A DNA stretch of 49,339 nucleotides from Ectocarpus siliculosus (taxonomy: Eukaryota > Sar > Phaeophyceae > Ectocarpales > Ectocarpaceae), in the NCBI GenBank assembly GCA_000310025.1, contig FN649750.1, forward strand, positions 1,877,299 through 1,926,637, written 5' to 3'. Made by a program: the position numbers and the translations under genes. Position 1 is the stretch's first letter; every line of letters begins with the position of its first letter. Below are positions 1 through 12,700 of this stretch, piece by piece. The notes under the pieces were generated by a model, which did not search any database, had not been told where the DNA came from, and saw nothing but the letters and a program-made list of their open reading frames with translations.

Positions 1-80
1 GCCATGAGCAAACAAAAGAAAAATTCGACCCGCGTGCAAACTCCCTTGGTAGTTTTGCAGCCCCCCCCCCCCCCCCCCCC

Positions 81-185
81 CGTCCCGTCCCGTCCCGGCA
101 TTGTGTTTTGGGTGCGAGGTCAACGGTCTAACGAATATAATACGGCATGCGGTTACATGAACCCACCCACCCACCCACCCACCCC
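81..185 (+). repeat. Retroelement 3'-end repeat, copy A
   Basis: Shares with copies at 1390-1479, 17041-17118 and 31076-31162 the ordered blocks CCGTCCCGG, GCGAGGTCAAYGGTCTAAC, CGGCATGC and a C-rich tail (here an ACCC repeat). It is antisense to the mutase gene and ends about 8 bp from the exon 5 splice donor. The copy at 17041 is joined to the end of a LINE-like reverse transcriptase frame, so these are probably truncated LINE ends or SINEs using that tail. Confidence 0.7.
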
Positions 186-193
186 GCTCTCAC

Positions 194-840
194 CTCTTCA
201 GGGTCCCCCACGTACCCCCCGCTGAGGTGTTCGGCAGAGTTGGCCAACCTCATCGGCCGGAGATCCTCATCGAGGTGGTACACAAGCGGCACCGCTCGAG
301 GGAGTTCCACGTGCATGATGTCCTGACAAATTTCGGCAAGTATTTATTTTTAATTTGAATCGGGGGCGGGGGATTGGGGGAACGGGAGAGTACGCAATCG
401 TTGTTGATGTTTCGTAATTCGGTGAGGTCTGATACAAAAAACAGCGGTAGAGTAGTGGTACATGCTAAGGCAACGCAGGGAACGTAATGAGCTTGCGGGA
501 GACCAACTCCACAAAAGAAGATAGTGGGCGCAGGAGTCAAAGGAGGCTTGATGAGTCTCACCGCGTTCGAGATGCCATCGATGTACTTGAGGAGGGAGCG
601 AAGGTTGTTCTCGTGGCCGCAAACACACACACGCTTGCCCGACCGGATGGCCGGCGCGATCACCTGCCCCCGGGTGTTGTGTTCATAAAGCAGCAACGAC
701 AGCAGCGGCGACAGCAGCACCAGCAGCAACAACAACAACAAGGACGACGACGACAAAGTGTTGTGATTAATAACGATAGCAGCAGCAGCAGCAGCAGCGA
801 CTACAAACAACAACAGCAACAGCAGCAGCGGCGGCAGCAC

Positions 841-896
<56 letters not shown>

Positions 897-3800
897 AACA
901 ACAACGACAACAATGGCGGCAGCGATGACGACAATGACGGGAACAAAAAAAGTATGACGACGCACGCCCACGTGTGCCCTCAACCGTTTGCCCGAACCAT
1001 CATATACGTATAAAGTGTACTTTTTTTAGTACTCGACGAGATCATGCCGCCCCTGCAGCGACTCGTGTACAACACACACACCAAGTGATGACAACGCCAA
1101 AGAAAACCAAGCTCCCGTTTCTCCCTCCCTCCCAAAGATTCAAATCTTTTGCGGTACAGTACTTGAAGAATGCCGTCGTGCCTGTCGAAGGTGAAACGAT
1201 TGGTTACCCGGGATGCCGATCGCTACTACCACCACAACCACCACAACAAAGATCCAAGCCCTCTGCGGTTCATGAAGAATACAGCCGTGACACGTTTGGA
1301 TACCCGGAATCTGTTTTGGCACAGCAAACCCAAGGAAGATGACAAGCTTCTTCGTGAAGCGTAGCCTGGGTCGGCGAAAACCCTCAATACCGTCCCGTCC
1401 CGGCATCGTGTAGGGGTGCGAGGTCAATGGTCTAACGACTACGGCATGCACGGCTGTGAGTACACCCCCCCTCCCCCCGTCCTTCTTTTCACCTCGTCCC
1501 AGTAGGCGGAAGACCGGCTCATGACGTCCTTGAGGGACTCGTGAAGGGGCACCTGGCTCTCCCCGTCCTGCATGAGAAACTTGTACCTGGGGTTGTTGCC
1601 GGGCCAGAGCTTGCTGGACTTGTCGATCGGGGGCGGCGGGATGTCCCACGACCGTCTCCAGATCTTCACCTGTGGTGGAAGGGGGAAGGAGAACGGAATG
1701 CCCAAGAACAAAAAATCAAAGGGTAAGGGTCAATTGTTGTAATCGTTGTAATCGTTGTAGTAGTCGTAGTTGTTGTTGTTATTGTTTTATTAGTTGTAGC
1801 TGTAGCTGTGATGTAGGCGTGTTGTAGTTGTAGTAGAAGCAGTTGATGTTGATGTCGTCGTTGTCTTCACAATAAAAACGGTACCGGCCTCTGCCCAGCA
1901 CCCTTCAACCCCCGTGCCGGCCCAACTGACCGCACCGCGCCTTCCAATAACATCTTATTAATTGTGTGGTACGCACGCGCGCCATTTCCTACATAAGCTC
2001 ACCCGGCTTTTCATACCTTGTGTTTTTCTTCGTCGGGAGCAAAAAAAAAGAAGACCTCAAGCAGCGACAACATTTTCTTGTCAGCAAAAATAAAAATAAA
2101 AGGACGCAACACCCGTTGACTACTAAACAGAAGTATTTGTTTGTGTGTGGTACGCACCCACACAACGCAACGCAACGCGACGCAACGCAACGCACCTGCT
2201 CCGCGCCGAAGCTCCGGACGCACTCCTTCTTCTCCCTGCCCACCAGGGCGCCGTAGCAGCGCTCGTTGAGGTGCCAGTCCGTCGTCACCGGCACGTGCTG
2301 CTGGTTCAGCTCGTCGAGGACCACCCAGGCCGTCTTGATGGCTCGCTTGAGCATGGAGGTGTAGATCACGTCGAACTCGAACTCTTGCGAGAGGAGGAGC
2401 TGCACGCGAGCGCGCGCGGGGTGGACGGAAACGGTGTGTACGTGGAGAGAGTGGTTGGGTGGGGGTGGGGTAGCGCGGGTGGAAAAGGTGTGTGTACACG
2501 TTGAGTTTGTTTGGAAAGTAGTTACGTAGATGACGTCGACGGAAGGGTGCGCATACATGGAGAGTGTGTACAGTGAAGCAACGTGCGTGGAAAGGGTGCG
2601 GGTACCTGGAGAGTTAGTGAAGTGGAAGGGTGTGTGCGTGGAGAGTTCTTAAGATGGACGGGAAAATGGTTATTGTTGCCAACTCCGTATGACGAGCCCT
2701 TCAAACTGAAACCCGATTTGTTTTTTGTCGCGTTCACTGCTGTTCTACCCAGCTGTCTGACGAGCAAAAGTACATCAAACATGGGGCAGGCATCTGGGTG
2801 AGGCGGCAAGTAGCTCTGCTCGACTATTGTGTCTCAGCACCCTTTGCTTCAGCACAAACAAAATCCTCGAAAAAACAGCAGTGTACTGTTTCCTAGAAAG
2901 CCTAGGCGATGCGGGGCTTCTGCAGCGCGCGAAAGAATAGTTGCCCCGCTGACCAGTTAGATCAAAGGACTGCAAACATGTACATACATCTCTGGATAAA
3001 AAAAAAAAATCTCTGGATACGCCTCCCTGTGCATCACTCAGTGCGTGCTCTTGAGTCTGCCCGCACGCGAAGAGGCGGAGGGTAAGAGAAGTAGCCTTTG
3101 CAAGGGTTTTTCGCTAAAAAAAACGTGTTGGATAAAGTATGCAATCGTGGGAGTTGGGTTAGGGTTAGGGATAGGGAATACGGTCTGCGTACCCCCCTGC
3201 CTGTTCTCCCTCTTCGTCTACTTAATATCTCGCGAAGGCGGTCCGGTAGGAGGTACTACTGTACCCGGCATTGCACTTTAGCGTAGCTCAAGTGCAAGAG
3301 GGTGGGATGCCCGGTAAAAACCGACGCGGCTATGATCGGGGTCGCTACTGCTGCTGTGGGAGGAACACAACACTTTCCCCATCTTCCTCGTCCTTTCTCC
3401 AACAAAGAATGCTCGAGGTTTTGCACTATTGCTGCCGGTGTCTCGCGATGCTGGGTGTCAGGCTTGCACCGATCGAGGATTGTTTCGGCACGCGAGAATG
3501 AAATTGTACCCTCGGGGGTGACCTTCGCCTTCCCATTCAAGGGTTGGGTGCATGCGTCAATTCTGGTCCGCCAGCTGTGCTCTGTAGTTAAACATACCGC
3601 CAGCTGTGCTCTGTCTTTAACATGCCAGGGGGCTACGCGTTCTACTCAACTTTCGCAAGAGAGGCGGAGAGATGGCACTCCCTCGAGACCGATTTTCAAA
3701 GCTCGATTTCTCCATAACCATTTTCCTACACAAAAAATGGTGGTTTTGGAAACACCTCGTCAAGGGTTTCCGAAAACATATAGGGCTCTATGCGCACCCA

Positions 3801-5086
3801 GTGGAGCAATCGAGCTTTCAAAGCCGGTCTAGGGTAACGGTAGTTCGGACAGCCGCGTTGCCTGTGAGCCACCGGTACTTGCTTTGAATACGCTCAAAAT
3901 TAGTTGGTCTCGAGGAACAGAACGTAGCATCCGGGCGCCTAGCGATAGTGTACATGGCGATTGATTTGTGACAGGATAGAGGTTAGGCACTTATTTTAGC
4001 TCCTTACCCAGCTTTGATGCTGTTTGTGCATGCCGACGTGGGATGAGAGCCTTGCATGACGCCACACGGTTTTTCTCGTGTCCGATAAGCAACCGTCCGT
4101 GCAACCTCTTGACTATCACTTGTTCCCCCTGCTGATTCAAATTACCAGTGGGCCTGCTGCTGCATTTTACCACGGTCTCGCTCTGCATTTGATGTGGAGA
4201 AAAGAGTTGTGTTCAACGTGGACAGCATGACTGCTGTTGTGTTCGCATGATGGCATGCATGTATGCATACAGCAGTACACCCTCTGGCGCCAAACAAAAA
4301 AAAAACGCAATGGTCATCAGGGGCACACCACCACGGGCCGCTAAAAAATCTATCGTGCTCTCCATGTTTCAAGTATTCCGTATCTTCAAGCACTAGCGTC
4401 GCTGTCTTCCTGTCACACGCACATTCCCCATTTTGTTCACGATTGACGAACAATAGCCGACACGGGCAGGTGACAACCTGGAACATGTCGAGGAAAAAAA
4501 AAAACATAAACGTGGAATGACGAGAGTTCAAATTCAAATGGTTAGGCATCACTGGTAAATCTTCCCCGACGTTTACCTGCCCGGCAACGCGCGCTTCAAT
4601 CTCTCCCTCCTCCGTCAGCTCGGCATCCGTCCACCCGATGAACCGGTTCGCCTTGTTCCAGGTGCTCTGCCCGTGCCGCACGAACACCACCTCGTAAGCG
4701 TGCGTCTGCTGCGCGTCGACCTCCCCTGCTGCTGTCTCCAACTCCACGCTCATCATCATAGTGCTGCTGTGCCGATGCCTCGTTCTTCTTGCGGATACAT
4801 GCGACCGCCTTCGGGGCTGTTGTCGTTGTTGGAACCCTGCTGAGAAGGAAGAGGAGGCCAGCCCGCCCTCAGCCCCCGCCACATATCCTCCGGTTGTGCG
4901 GCTGCTGTGATCATGACACCGCCGGCATGAAGCAGTCGAGGTCGCTGCTGCTGCCGTTGCGACTTGTTGCTGCAACGCAATACGACTGCCGGTGCCGCTG
5001 CCCGGGCAAGCAACGAAGGCGGAGGCGGAACTAGCCAGCACGGCAACGGCCACGGACGCCGCCCAGGGTAGAGTACGATGGGCCAT
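194..5086 (-). CDS. 2,3-bisphosphoglycerate-dependent phosphoglycerate mutase, plastid-type, partial 3' end
   Basis: Interconverts 3- and 2-phosphoglycerate (glycolysis/gluconeogenesis). Exons on the minus strand: 5086-4577, 2399-2196, 1669-1493, 663-562, 322-194. All junctions are GT-AG and phase 0, giving 374 residues. Exon 1 carries a hydrophobic leader ending ASA|F (F24), then a Ser/Ala/Arg-rich stretch to about 113, as expected of a signal plus transit peptide for a secondary red plastid. Catalytic core: RHGQ at 137-140 (phospho-His 138), LNERCYG with E216, WRR at 242-244, second His at 314 in [17 protein letters not shown] near 345. The second His is followed by Glu where E. coli GpmA has Gly. 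The last exon shown ends GDPEE at a GTGAGA donor, so roughly the last 10-20 residues lie off the window. Intron 1 is about 2.2 kb. Plastid location is inferred from the leader only; the enzyme family is certain. Confidence 0.93.
684..915. repeat. CAG/CAA trinucleotide array in a phosphoglycerate mutase intron
   Basis: Imperfect CAG/CAA repeats, including an uninterrupted run of about 17 CAG units near 847-897. It lies in the intron between exons 3 and 4 of the mutase, so the transcript carries CTG/TTG repeats. The poly-Gln reading frame on the plus strand is a by-product of the repeat. Confidence 0.95.
1390..1479 (+). repeat. Retroelement 3'-end repeat, copy B
   Basis: Best-preserved copy with the block GCGAGGTCAATGGTCTAACG, then ACTACGGCATGCACGGCTGT and a GAGTACACC-(C)n tail. 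It lies antisense in the intron after exon 3 of the mutase; its C-rich end is about 13 bp from the splice donor at 1492. Confidence 0.75.
1735..1862. repeat. TTG/TAG-rich simple repeat
   Basis: Imperfect trinucleotide repeats (TTG, GTAGTT, GTAGCT) in the intron between mutase exons 2 and 3. No coding content seen. Confidence 0.8.
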
Positions 5087-6474
5087 GTTTGTCGAAGTCC
5101 TCTATGTATGGTGCAGCCAAGTCGTCAACAACACGGCGTGTATGTTGTACTCCTGAAGCAAGCCTACCCGTAGGTAGAACTTTGGTGTCTCTTCCGTGTT
5201 GGCGATCTTTTGCACCCCCTGCCCTAAAAATCGCGTACCCCACCGATATTATGGGTTCGTAGGGAGGCCTGCTTGGCGTTCAACGGACAACCGTCCCACA
5301 ACCGGCTCCCTGGTGCTGCCCGCTCACTTCTACCGCAAGCTGTGCGTCACTACACGTCACACGATGAACTGACGAATTGACAACGTTTCGGAGATTTCGG
5401 AGATTTGGCACTGTAGGGGCAACGCAAAATAAGGCTGGGGGCTGGGGGCACGTTCACGATGCCCCCCAACGATTCCGGAGACATGCATGGAGATTGTGTT
5501 GTGTGCCACTGCCCCATCCATTCGAAGGCACACCGGAACGGCCGCATGAGAGTTAGGTAGGTCAGCCATTTGTGTACGTGCCGTGTGTCCTTCATCCGTG
5601 AACTCCGGGATACCCACGACTAAGCGACTAGTCTACATTGACCGATATTATCGTAGATGGTACGCAACAACCGACGGAGCTGGCTCCGTCCCCATTCTGT
5701 GAACAAAACTCGAGATGGACCACAGCAGGAGTGCTGAAGCTCTGATCCGCGGTTTCTCATAAAACGAAATTGGAGGTAGACCGCATGGCATACCTGTTCT
5801 GCCGCTGCAAATTCGGTTATCGCTGGAACTGCATAGATTTGTAGTCAGGAAAAATGTGGGGTGCCAGAGGGCTTGCACCTGCACCTTCTGCTTGTTGTGG
5901 CTAAGTATGTGCTCAGTTGTATGCTATTGTACGCGTACACAGCAGTATTCGAGCGATTTCATCAATCACTCCTTTCGGTGTGGACCAGGCGTGTGAGTTT
6001 GGTGCGTGAGCTGTGAGACGAGGCTCAAACCAATAGCACTTCACCTCTGATGGCATATCATTTGTCCGGTTCCGAGCAAGATTCGCATGTCTGTGCGTAC
6101 ATATGCGGACGTGAACGTAAAAACATGACGTGCTTTGTCTCCTCCTGCTGATTTCATATAATTACTGCTGTACAAGCAATCAACGATCGTTATTGTATGT
6201 ACCAGCGGCGACAAAGGTCTTCTTGGCCAGGTGGCACCAGCGGCAATATCGAAAGGAGGCTCGTGTTTCCCCACTGAAGATGAACGCCACATAATGTGAA
6301 GACACACTTTTTTTCGATGTGTGACGCCTGCAGCGCGCCCTATGACTGATCCCGAGGGCTTACTGTAATGAGATTCATCAGGTGACCCCAACCGCCGCTG
6401 CCATTGCCCCTTGCCTCCATGTGCGACGCTCACCACAGCAGCATCGATAGAGCAAAAAAAAAAGACACCCGCAG
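5087..6474. other. Divergent intergenic region without a recognised gene
   Basis: About 1.4 kb separating the mutase start (minus) from the ankyrin gene (plus). It should contain both promoters. Only short unrelated reading frames occur. Two copies of the window-wide TACAGCAGTA word lie here: 5938 (one mismatch) and 6163 (reverse). Confidence 0.6.
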
Positions 6475-7929
6475 ATGTCTCACCTGCAGCGGCTTGCTCG
6501 AGGCCCTAGGAACGAGCTACACAAAGCCGCGTTGGACGGCTCCTCGCAGCGCACCGAAAGCTTGCTGGCTGGAGGGAGGATTGACATCGATCAAGGGGAC
6601 CCGAGGGGCTGGACCCCCCTCATGTTCGCCGCCGAGGAGGGCCATTCGAATGTTATCAAGGTCCTACTGAACAGGGGGGCGAGTCTATTGCCGGTGGATG
6701 ACGACGATTATACGGCTCTCCTCGTCTCCGCCCAACACGGACAGCTCGGGGTGACGAATTTGCTGCTAGAAGCGGGGGCACAGCACGACGCGCTAAACTG
6801 TCAAGGCTTCACACCGCTTCATGTGGCGGCGATCGGAGGGCACTCGGGCGTCATGGAAGCGCTGGTCGGGGCCGGCGCAAACGCCAACAGCCGGGCACCT
6901 AACGGGCAGACGGCGTTGCACATTGCGGCGCTAGAAGGGCACGTAGACGCCGCCAGGGTTCTCCTTCGTGCGGGAGCGAACCCCCTTCTGCCCACAAGGA
7001 TGTCGTCGGGAAACACTTTCGTCCCGTTGGACGGGGCCGCGCTTAACGGGCATCTGGCGGTGGCACGCGAGCTGGTACAGCGGTTTGGTATCAGAGGTTG
7101 CGCTGGCGCGAGCGCGGGCGTAGATGCCCTCGGCCAGGCCGCCGTGGACCAGCACCTGGACGTGATGGCCTTGTTGTGCGACGCCGGAGTTGTGGATACC
7201 GGAAACGCGCTTGTCGCCACCGTCTTCCTCGGGCGGGAGAGGGCCCTGAAGTTCCTGCTGGAACAGAAGGGCGAAGGGACTGCTCGAACGACTTACGCAA
7301 GTACTCCCCGCGACGGCAGGGGCCACACACCCTTGCTCTCGGCTGTTACCACTGGCCCTTGCTCTCCCAGAGTCGTGCGGTTGCTCGTCGACGCCGGAGC
7401 GGACGCGACACTGGCTGTTCGCGTCCCGGATGGGTTTGGGCGGTCGACCAAGTACACGCCGCTAGACTGTGCAACACGCTGCCTCGCTGAAAAGGTGGTC
7501 GACGAGGACTTCGCCACCGCACAGCAGCTGCGCAACCTGCGGGCCAGCCGCCGCTTACTGTTGCAAGTGGAGGTGGTTCACGCGACGTCTTGGCTGTGGG
7601 GAGGCCATGCCGGCTGTCCCGCTGCGCCGGGCAAAAAGCGAGCCCAGACGGAGTCGACGAATGGAAAGCCGCTGAAGTCGAGGTTGCCGATCATGTGGCG
7701 ACGGAGTGCGAGACGTGGTGCGGCCTTGCCGGGCGTGTTCAGGTGGGTTAACGGGATGAAAGCTAGAGGTTGGGATAAGATTCGACATTTATGTGCAGTG
7801 TGTATCGGAAGACTTGGTGTACGCCTGCATATGCCACACCCTTTTATGTCGTTTTTGGAAAGGTTATTCTGCGTGGAACCAGTTTACGTGTACAATCTTT
7901 TCTCCAACGACCAGAAGCGTTTTTCATAA
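6475..7929 (+). CDS. Ankyrin-repeat protein
   Basis: A single open frame of 484 residues. Ankyrin repeats run from about residue 11 to 360: clear units start at WTPLMFAAEEGH (46), TALLVSAQHGQ (80), TPLHVAAIGGH (113) and TALHIAALEGH (146), followed by degenerate units and a last clear TPLLSAV...LLVDAGADA near 290. The block LRASRRLLLQVEVVHATSWL follows. The remaining ~100 residues are Arg-rich, have no recognised domain and may include read-through intron or 3' UTR. Ankyrin repeats mediate protein-protein contacts; no catalytic domain or membrane segment is visible, so the role is unknown. The ATG at 6475 directly follows a CCGCAG, so it could lie at an exon boundary with an upstream exon not found. 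Stand-alone ankyrin proteins of this size are abundant in brown algae. Confidence 0.85.
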   Translation: MSHLQRLARGPRNELHKAALDGSSQRTESLLAGGRIDIDQGDPRGWTPLMFAAEEGHSNVIKVLLNRGASLLPVDDDDYTALLVSAQHGQLGVTNLLLEAGAQHDALNCQGFTPLHVAAIGGHSGVMEALVGAGANANSRAPNGQTALHIAALEGHVDAARVLLRAGANPLLPTRMSSGNTFVPLDGAALNGHLAVARELVQRFGIRGCAGASAGVDALGQAAVDQHLDVMALLCDAGVVDTGNALVATVFLGRERALKFLLEQKGEGTARTTYASTPRDGRGHTPLLSAVTTGPCSPRVVRLLVDAGADATLAVRVPDGFGRSTKYTPLDCATRCLAEKVVDEDFATAQQLRNLRASRRLLLQVEVVHATSWLWGGHAGCPAAPGKKRAQTESTNGKPLKSRLPIMWRRSARRGAALPGVFRWVNGMKARGWDKIRHLCAVCIGRLGVRLHMPHPFMSFLERLFCVEPVYVYNLFSNDQKRFS

Positions 7930-9715
7930 GGTGTTTTTTGGAAGATGATGATGCGCTCTCTGAAGCGGAGGTTGTTTCCCTCCATGGACACTGCCGCAAC
8001 GGCGAGAAGCGTGGCGTTGATCCTGTTGTTTGCGGAGCCCGCCATCGGCGCTTTCTTCCAAAAGTAGAGCCGCTGCCACAGATGTTTGGTGGTGGTAGTA
8101 AGGGTTCGTGTTCGTTGTTTCCACACATAGGCCCGGCTGCCCGCTTGCCACGGGCCCAATAACACTGAGTGTGATGCCGCTTTTGTCTTCGCAATATTTT
8201 CCTTGCTGACCTTCTCCTGCAACCCCTCTTCCCTAGCCTCCAAAGGCCAAGAAACGAATTTCTGTGGTTACCAGCTTCCTAAGTTTCACAGTTCCTTGGG
8301 AAGAGGAAGTCCCCCCAATTGCGTAGAGATTAACGTGTTCCTACGTTCCTACTGCAGAACGGTAGTCCAACAAAAAACGCAAATATATGCAGTCCTTCTC
8401 TCGTATTTTTCTTCGGCGAACGGGGTACGCCCAAGGTCGTTGCAACCAATGCCCAACTACTGCATGTTTTCTCTGGTCGCTGTTCGTCGCCTTGTCGCAA
8501 TCACACCTGGTGCAGGTTAGCAAAGAAGGCTTGATAGGGGTATCATTGCAGGGGTCGACAGAGAGAGGGGGGGTGGATCCCTGGCTTGTGTTGGCAGCCG
8601 ATGGAGCGGCGTATGAAACACAGTGGAAAAGAGTGTAGGGCCACCGCGCTTGAGTGAGAGGTGGTGGTGCATTTGGCTTTGACGAGTCGCCCGTGATACA
8701 CGTCATTGCTTGCCCAGCACCCGATTGGTGCGTTAACGACGTTTTTTGTTTGTTCTGGAAGCAGGACAGGATGTTGGTGAAGGGTGGCTCGCGCTGAATA
8801 ATCTGTCTTGTTGAGCCTGTTACCCACAGGGGAGATACGCTGTGTGCTGCTCGGGAAACCGTGGAAATACAGGTAGCTTTCTCTGACGCTATGAATTCAT
8901 TGCTAATCTATCTTAGACTCTTTTCTTAGATAGAGATGGATTCGTTGGGTCATATCCAGAAAAAAAAAAAGATAAGCTGGGAATGTCTTGTCATCCGTGA
9001 AGAGCTGTCGCTGTTCTTGAGCCGGGCTACGATAGACAGCTATTGTTTTTTCTGAAATCATCCGTTTGTCTGGCCCGCTTGGTTTTTTTCTTAGGAGGTG
9101 CGGGTGATTATCCCGCCTAGTAAAATGAAGAAAGCAGGCGCGTAGTAAGTTCCGGTATTTATCTCTACTTTAATTAATCTCCATCGTACAGGCACTATGC
9201 GTATGATGTCACATAGTACGTGTCGAGTCTAGTTGTCGGGTGGATGTCCAAACTGAGATAGGTGAAGGGCGTAGAGTAGGTAGATCGTGAGCGACGTCGA
9301 CCTTGGCCGCTGTTCTAAGATCCCAGGTCGGAACGATAAGGTCGTGCAATGATTACGCCGGGAGGCGAGAGAGAAGTGTGAGAAGTCGAAAATCTTGGGG
9401 TAAGCAACAAACAGGTGGTTCAGCTCTCCCCGGCCCTTCCCTACCCGGAAGACATGTACACGGTTGAGCATGAATCGTCATGTACAAAACCAACAGTCAC
9501 ACTTTGATGGCAAGTAGACTTGACCTTTAATGCTTCCCGATCTGACGAGCGGAGTTTCGCGAATTCCACGCCTTTTACTTCATGTACTAGCCGAAGTGAC
9601 CAAAAACGTTAGCGCACACAAGCCATCCAAGTTCTGGAGTCTCTCCTCGATTCTAACATGCAACACAGAAGTTCCAGGCCTTCTTTACCGATTCTTCGTC
9701 GAGATGGCAACCATG
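7930..9715. other. Intergenic region, no gene recognised
   Basis: Lies between the convergent ends of the ankyrin gene and the cap methyltransferase. It presumably holds both 3' UTRs. Reading frames are short, overlap on both strands and resemble no family known to me. Confidence 0.6.
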
Positions 9716-12700
9716 TCACAGCCCGTCAAGGCCCCACGCCCGCCAAAAACACTGCATGGCTGCCGCATCACCATCGTCGGCCTCCTCCCCTTCTTCCCCT
9801 GCTGCGCCGGCACTGCTGCAGACGCCGTCTGTCATACAACGGTCTTGACCGCCGCAGCCGTCCACTTCCCAATCGCCTCCGCTACGCGTACCATCGTGCC
9901 TTGAAATTCCACCAGCGGTGGCCGCCGTCCCGATAGGTTCTTGGGGAGCTTCGCCCACTGCAAAGCGGCCCCAAGGCTCGACGCCGCCCGCGTGATTTGC
10001 GTTTCTGCTGCTGATGCTGTCTCGGAAAGCCCACGCGCGCCCCCGTTTGGTTGACGCTACGCCGATGATTCGGGCGCAAGCCTCGGCCTGCAGGCTCGCA
10101 AGTCGGTTGTTTGCAAACCTTACGTGTTTGAAGGGGTTTGTGGGGGCGATAGGGGGTTGTTGGGGCCATGGCGGGGGCAGGCGATCTTTGTGAAAGTATA
10201 GGGGGTTGGTGTAAGGGGCGAAAACGGTCATCTCGTGGGCCGACTGGTGACGCGTGAAAATCTCTCACCGTACACTGTAGGCCGGAGGGAATGTGACCAC
10301 TCCATAGACCATCACCACCTACATCGCGAAATGCTATAAAACGAGCAACATCTCACCTCAAGTACGCCAAGAAGCTCGCGTCCTGTTTCATGTCGGCCTC
10401 TATGCCTAGAGCAGCCACATCCAACCGGTTGCCGTCAGCATCATCGTTGCCTTCACGACTGCCGCCAACAGCGATCGCGCCATCAACCGAAGAATCCGGC
10501 TCCCTGGGGTCCTTCGCAGTCGACTCATCAACGGGATCAGAACGGCGCCGTTCAATGATTTGCAGAGCTTGCACCTTGGCACGGAGTGCATCTGTGAAGG
10601 GGCACCCTGCCGCCGATGGTAGAGGTGGCAAAAATCCCGTGCAGACCAGGTAGCGCTCACCGCTAGCGGGACGGCTGCATCACGGGAACCAAGAATAGGT
10701 GGAATCGGCGAGGGGGCAAAAAAGTGACTTCGACAACCAACGGTAATGGAAAAAAGAAAACACTCTTGGCGGCCAAGGAAACACTCTCATCTTGTTCGCT
10801 TTATGGGTGAAGTCGCCGCTGTTATTGAATTTATGGAATTGTACCAAGTGCTGAGATTGGCCGAAGAGTGACCCACCTTGCGATCGGTTTGACGATTGCG
10901 ATTCGTCGAAACTTGCGGTGCAGCAGGTACAGAAGTGCAGCCGTCGATTCCGTCCAGCACTCGAACAGCTTGCAAACGAAGGACCCTTCTTCCCGAAGCA
11001 ATAGCAGTGCCGTCAAAGCCTAAAAAATATAGTTAATTTGTGAGAAAGCACATGGAATCAACAGGTGTTCAGTATGTTCTCCAGCTTGCGATCGAAGTTT
11101 CGCGATTTTTTGGTTTATGTCATGCTGCAGGATACTCAGTAAAAAAAAACGTGGGAGCATACAGGAGCAATCTTCTCGTTTCGTTTAAGGACATTATGGT
11201 TGCAACGCGGACCGCCAACACCGAAAAAGGGAACAAGCACGACAGACATCTCAACCATCCCTTCCATCCCTTGCTCGACAGCCAGATCGTAATCGCGTAC
11301 CTCAGCGTGCACGAGCGGCGATAGCAACCTCTCCTGCTGCAGGGCATCCCTTGCCGCCCCGAACCCACCATCCGCTACCACCAAGTCAAGGTACTTCTCC
11401 CCTGTCGACGTCCGGATAGCTTCCACGAACCCTTGGATGTTGGCCTCGTCGGTCAAGTCTCCCGTTCCGTTCGGGCCGTAGTCTATATGCATCTCGAGCG
11501 AGGGAGCCGCTGCGGCCGTGACAATAGTTGTTGTACGCTTGGCTCTGACGTCTCCACCCGAAAGCGTTGAAGGTGTGAGAGGCGTTTCATCTCCCGTTCC
11601 TGCCATCGGACCCGCCACACGGCACCAGGGTTTCAGGTGGTCCAATCGCCATGCGCAAGGGTCCTCCTCCTCCTCTTTCTTGGTTTGACGAGCTTCACCC
11701 TGTTCTTCAACCCTGCGCGATGGACCCCCCAGCAAGCTGCCATCACCTTTCCTCCAGCTAGGATCCCCGCTTGGTTCATCTTTTGAAAACGAGATGCGGC
11801 AGGGGTCTCTGTCATCGTTGACGCCCACCTTCATGGCCGACCGACCATCCTGAAAACGAACTGTATCGCCATCATTATTGTTGCCTCTGTAGCTCTTATC
11901 ACCCACCTGTCGGAGTGAAATGCCCCACCCCCGCGCGGGCAAACCAAGCTTCCGCCGTCTTCTCAGCAGGTACTCCGAGAACCCTCCGGGACCTCCGCAC
12001 AAATCTGCGAACAGTAATGGCGGTGCTGCCGGTAGACTTGGGTGTGGTTTCTTGGGTTGGAGCGGTTCAACATGGCATCCTTTGTCAAGCGCCGCCGGTT
12101 TGCCTTCCTCTCCCAGGCCCTGCTCATTGGAACCCACACATGGAAGCGTTAGTAGTCCGTCGACGATGGCGTCGATGTTGGCGAGCTTCATGGCGGAGCG
12201 GTTGAGGAACGACCCTCTACCAAGAGCCTCCGCAGGGTTGCAGGCGCTTCGCGCGCGCTTGAACACCGCTGCGGGTATCTCGTCGAAATCTCGTTTTACA
12301 CTCGAAAGCTGCTCGTGCAGACAAGTCTCACGAGCGCCGAATAACACGTTTGATGAGGTTTCGCTCGCCGCCTGCAGCCCGCCACCCCTGTCATGACGTG
12401 CCTGGACCCTCGAAGGTTCCGGAGCTAGCGATGCTTCCGCTGCCACGCGTTGCAAGGGCGTCGAGTCACAACATTCCTGCGTTTCTGGCACGGATCGTAT
12501 GCTTCCATCATGGGTCGTGCAACCAGAAGACGGGTGGCCTTGAGTAGAAGTGTTTATCAGCCATGCCACCCCGGCTTCATCGATCTCGACGTTCACCCCG
12601 ACGCTTAGCGCCGGCGGAAGATTAGCGATATCTGCTTCGCTCAGCCGTCCCCACACGCCCTGCACCACCGCCGTCGGCGCTGTGCTTTCGTCGGCATCAT

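Noticed and set aside
487-957. Poly-glutamine open frame of 156 codons
   Set aside because: It is the sense reading of a CAG/CAA microsatellite inside the mutase intron, and exon 4 of the mutase overlaps it on the other strand.
6404-6670. Alternative frame at the 5' end of the ankyrin gene
   Set aside because: It overlaps the ankyrin frame without ankyrin periodicity and ends quickly.
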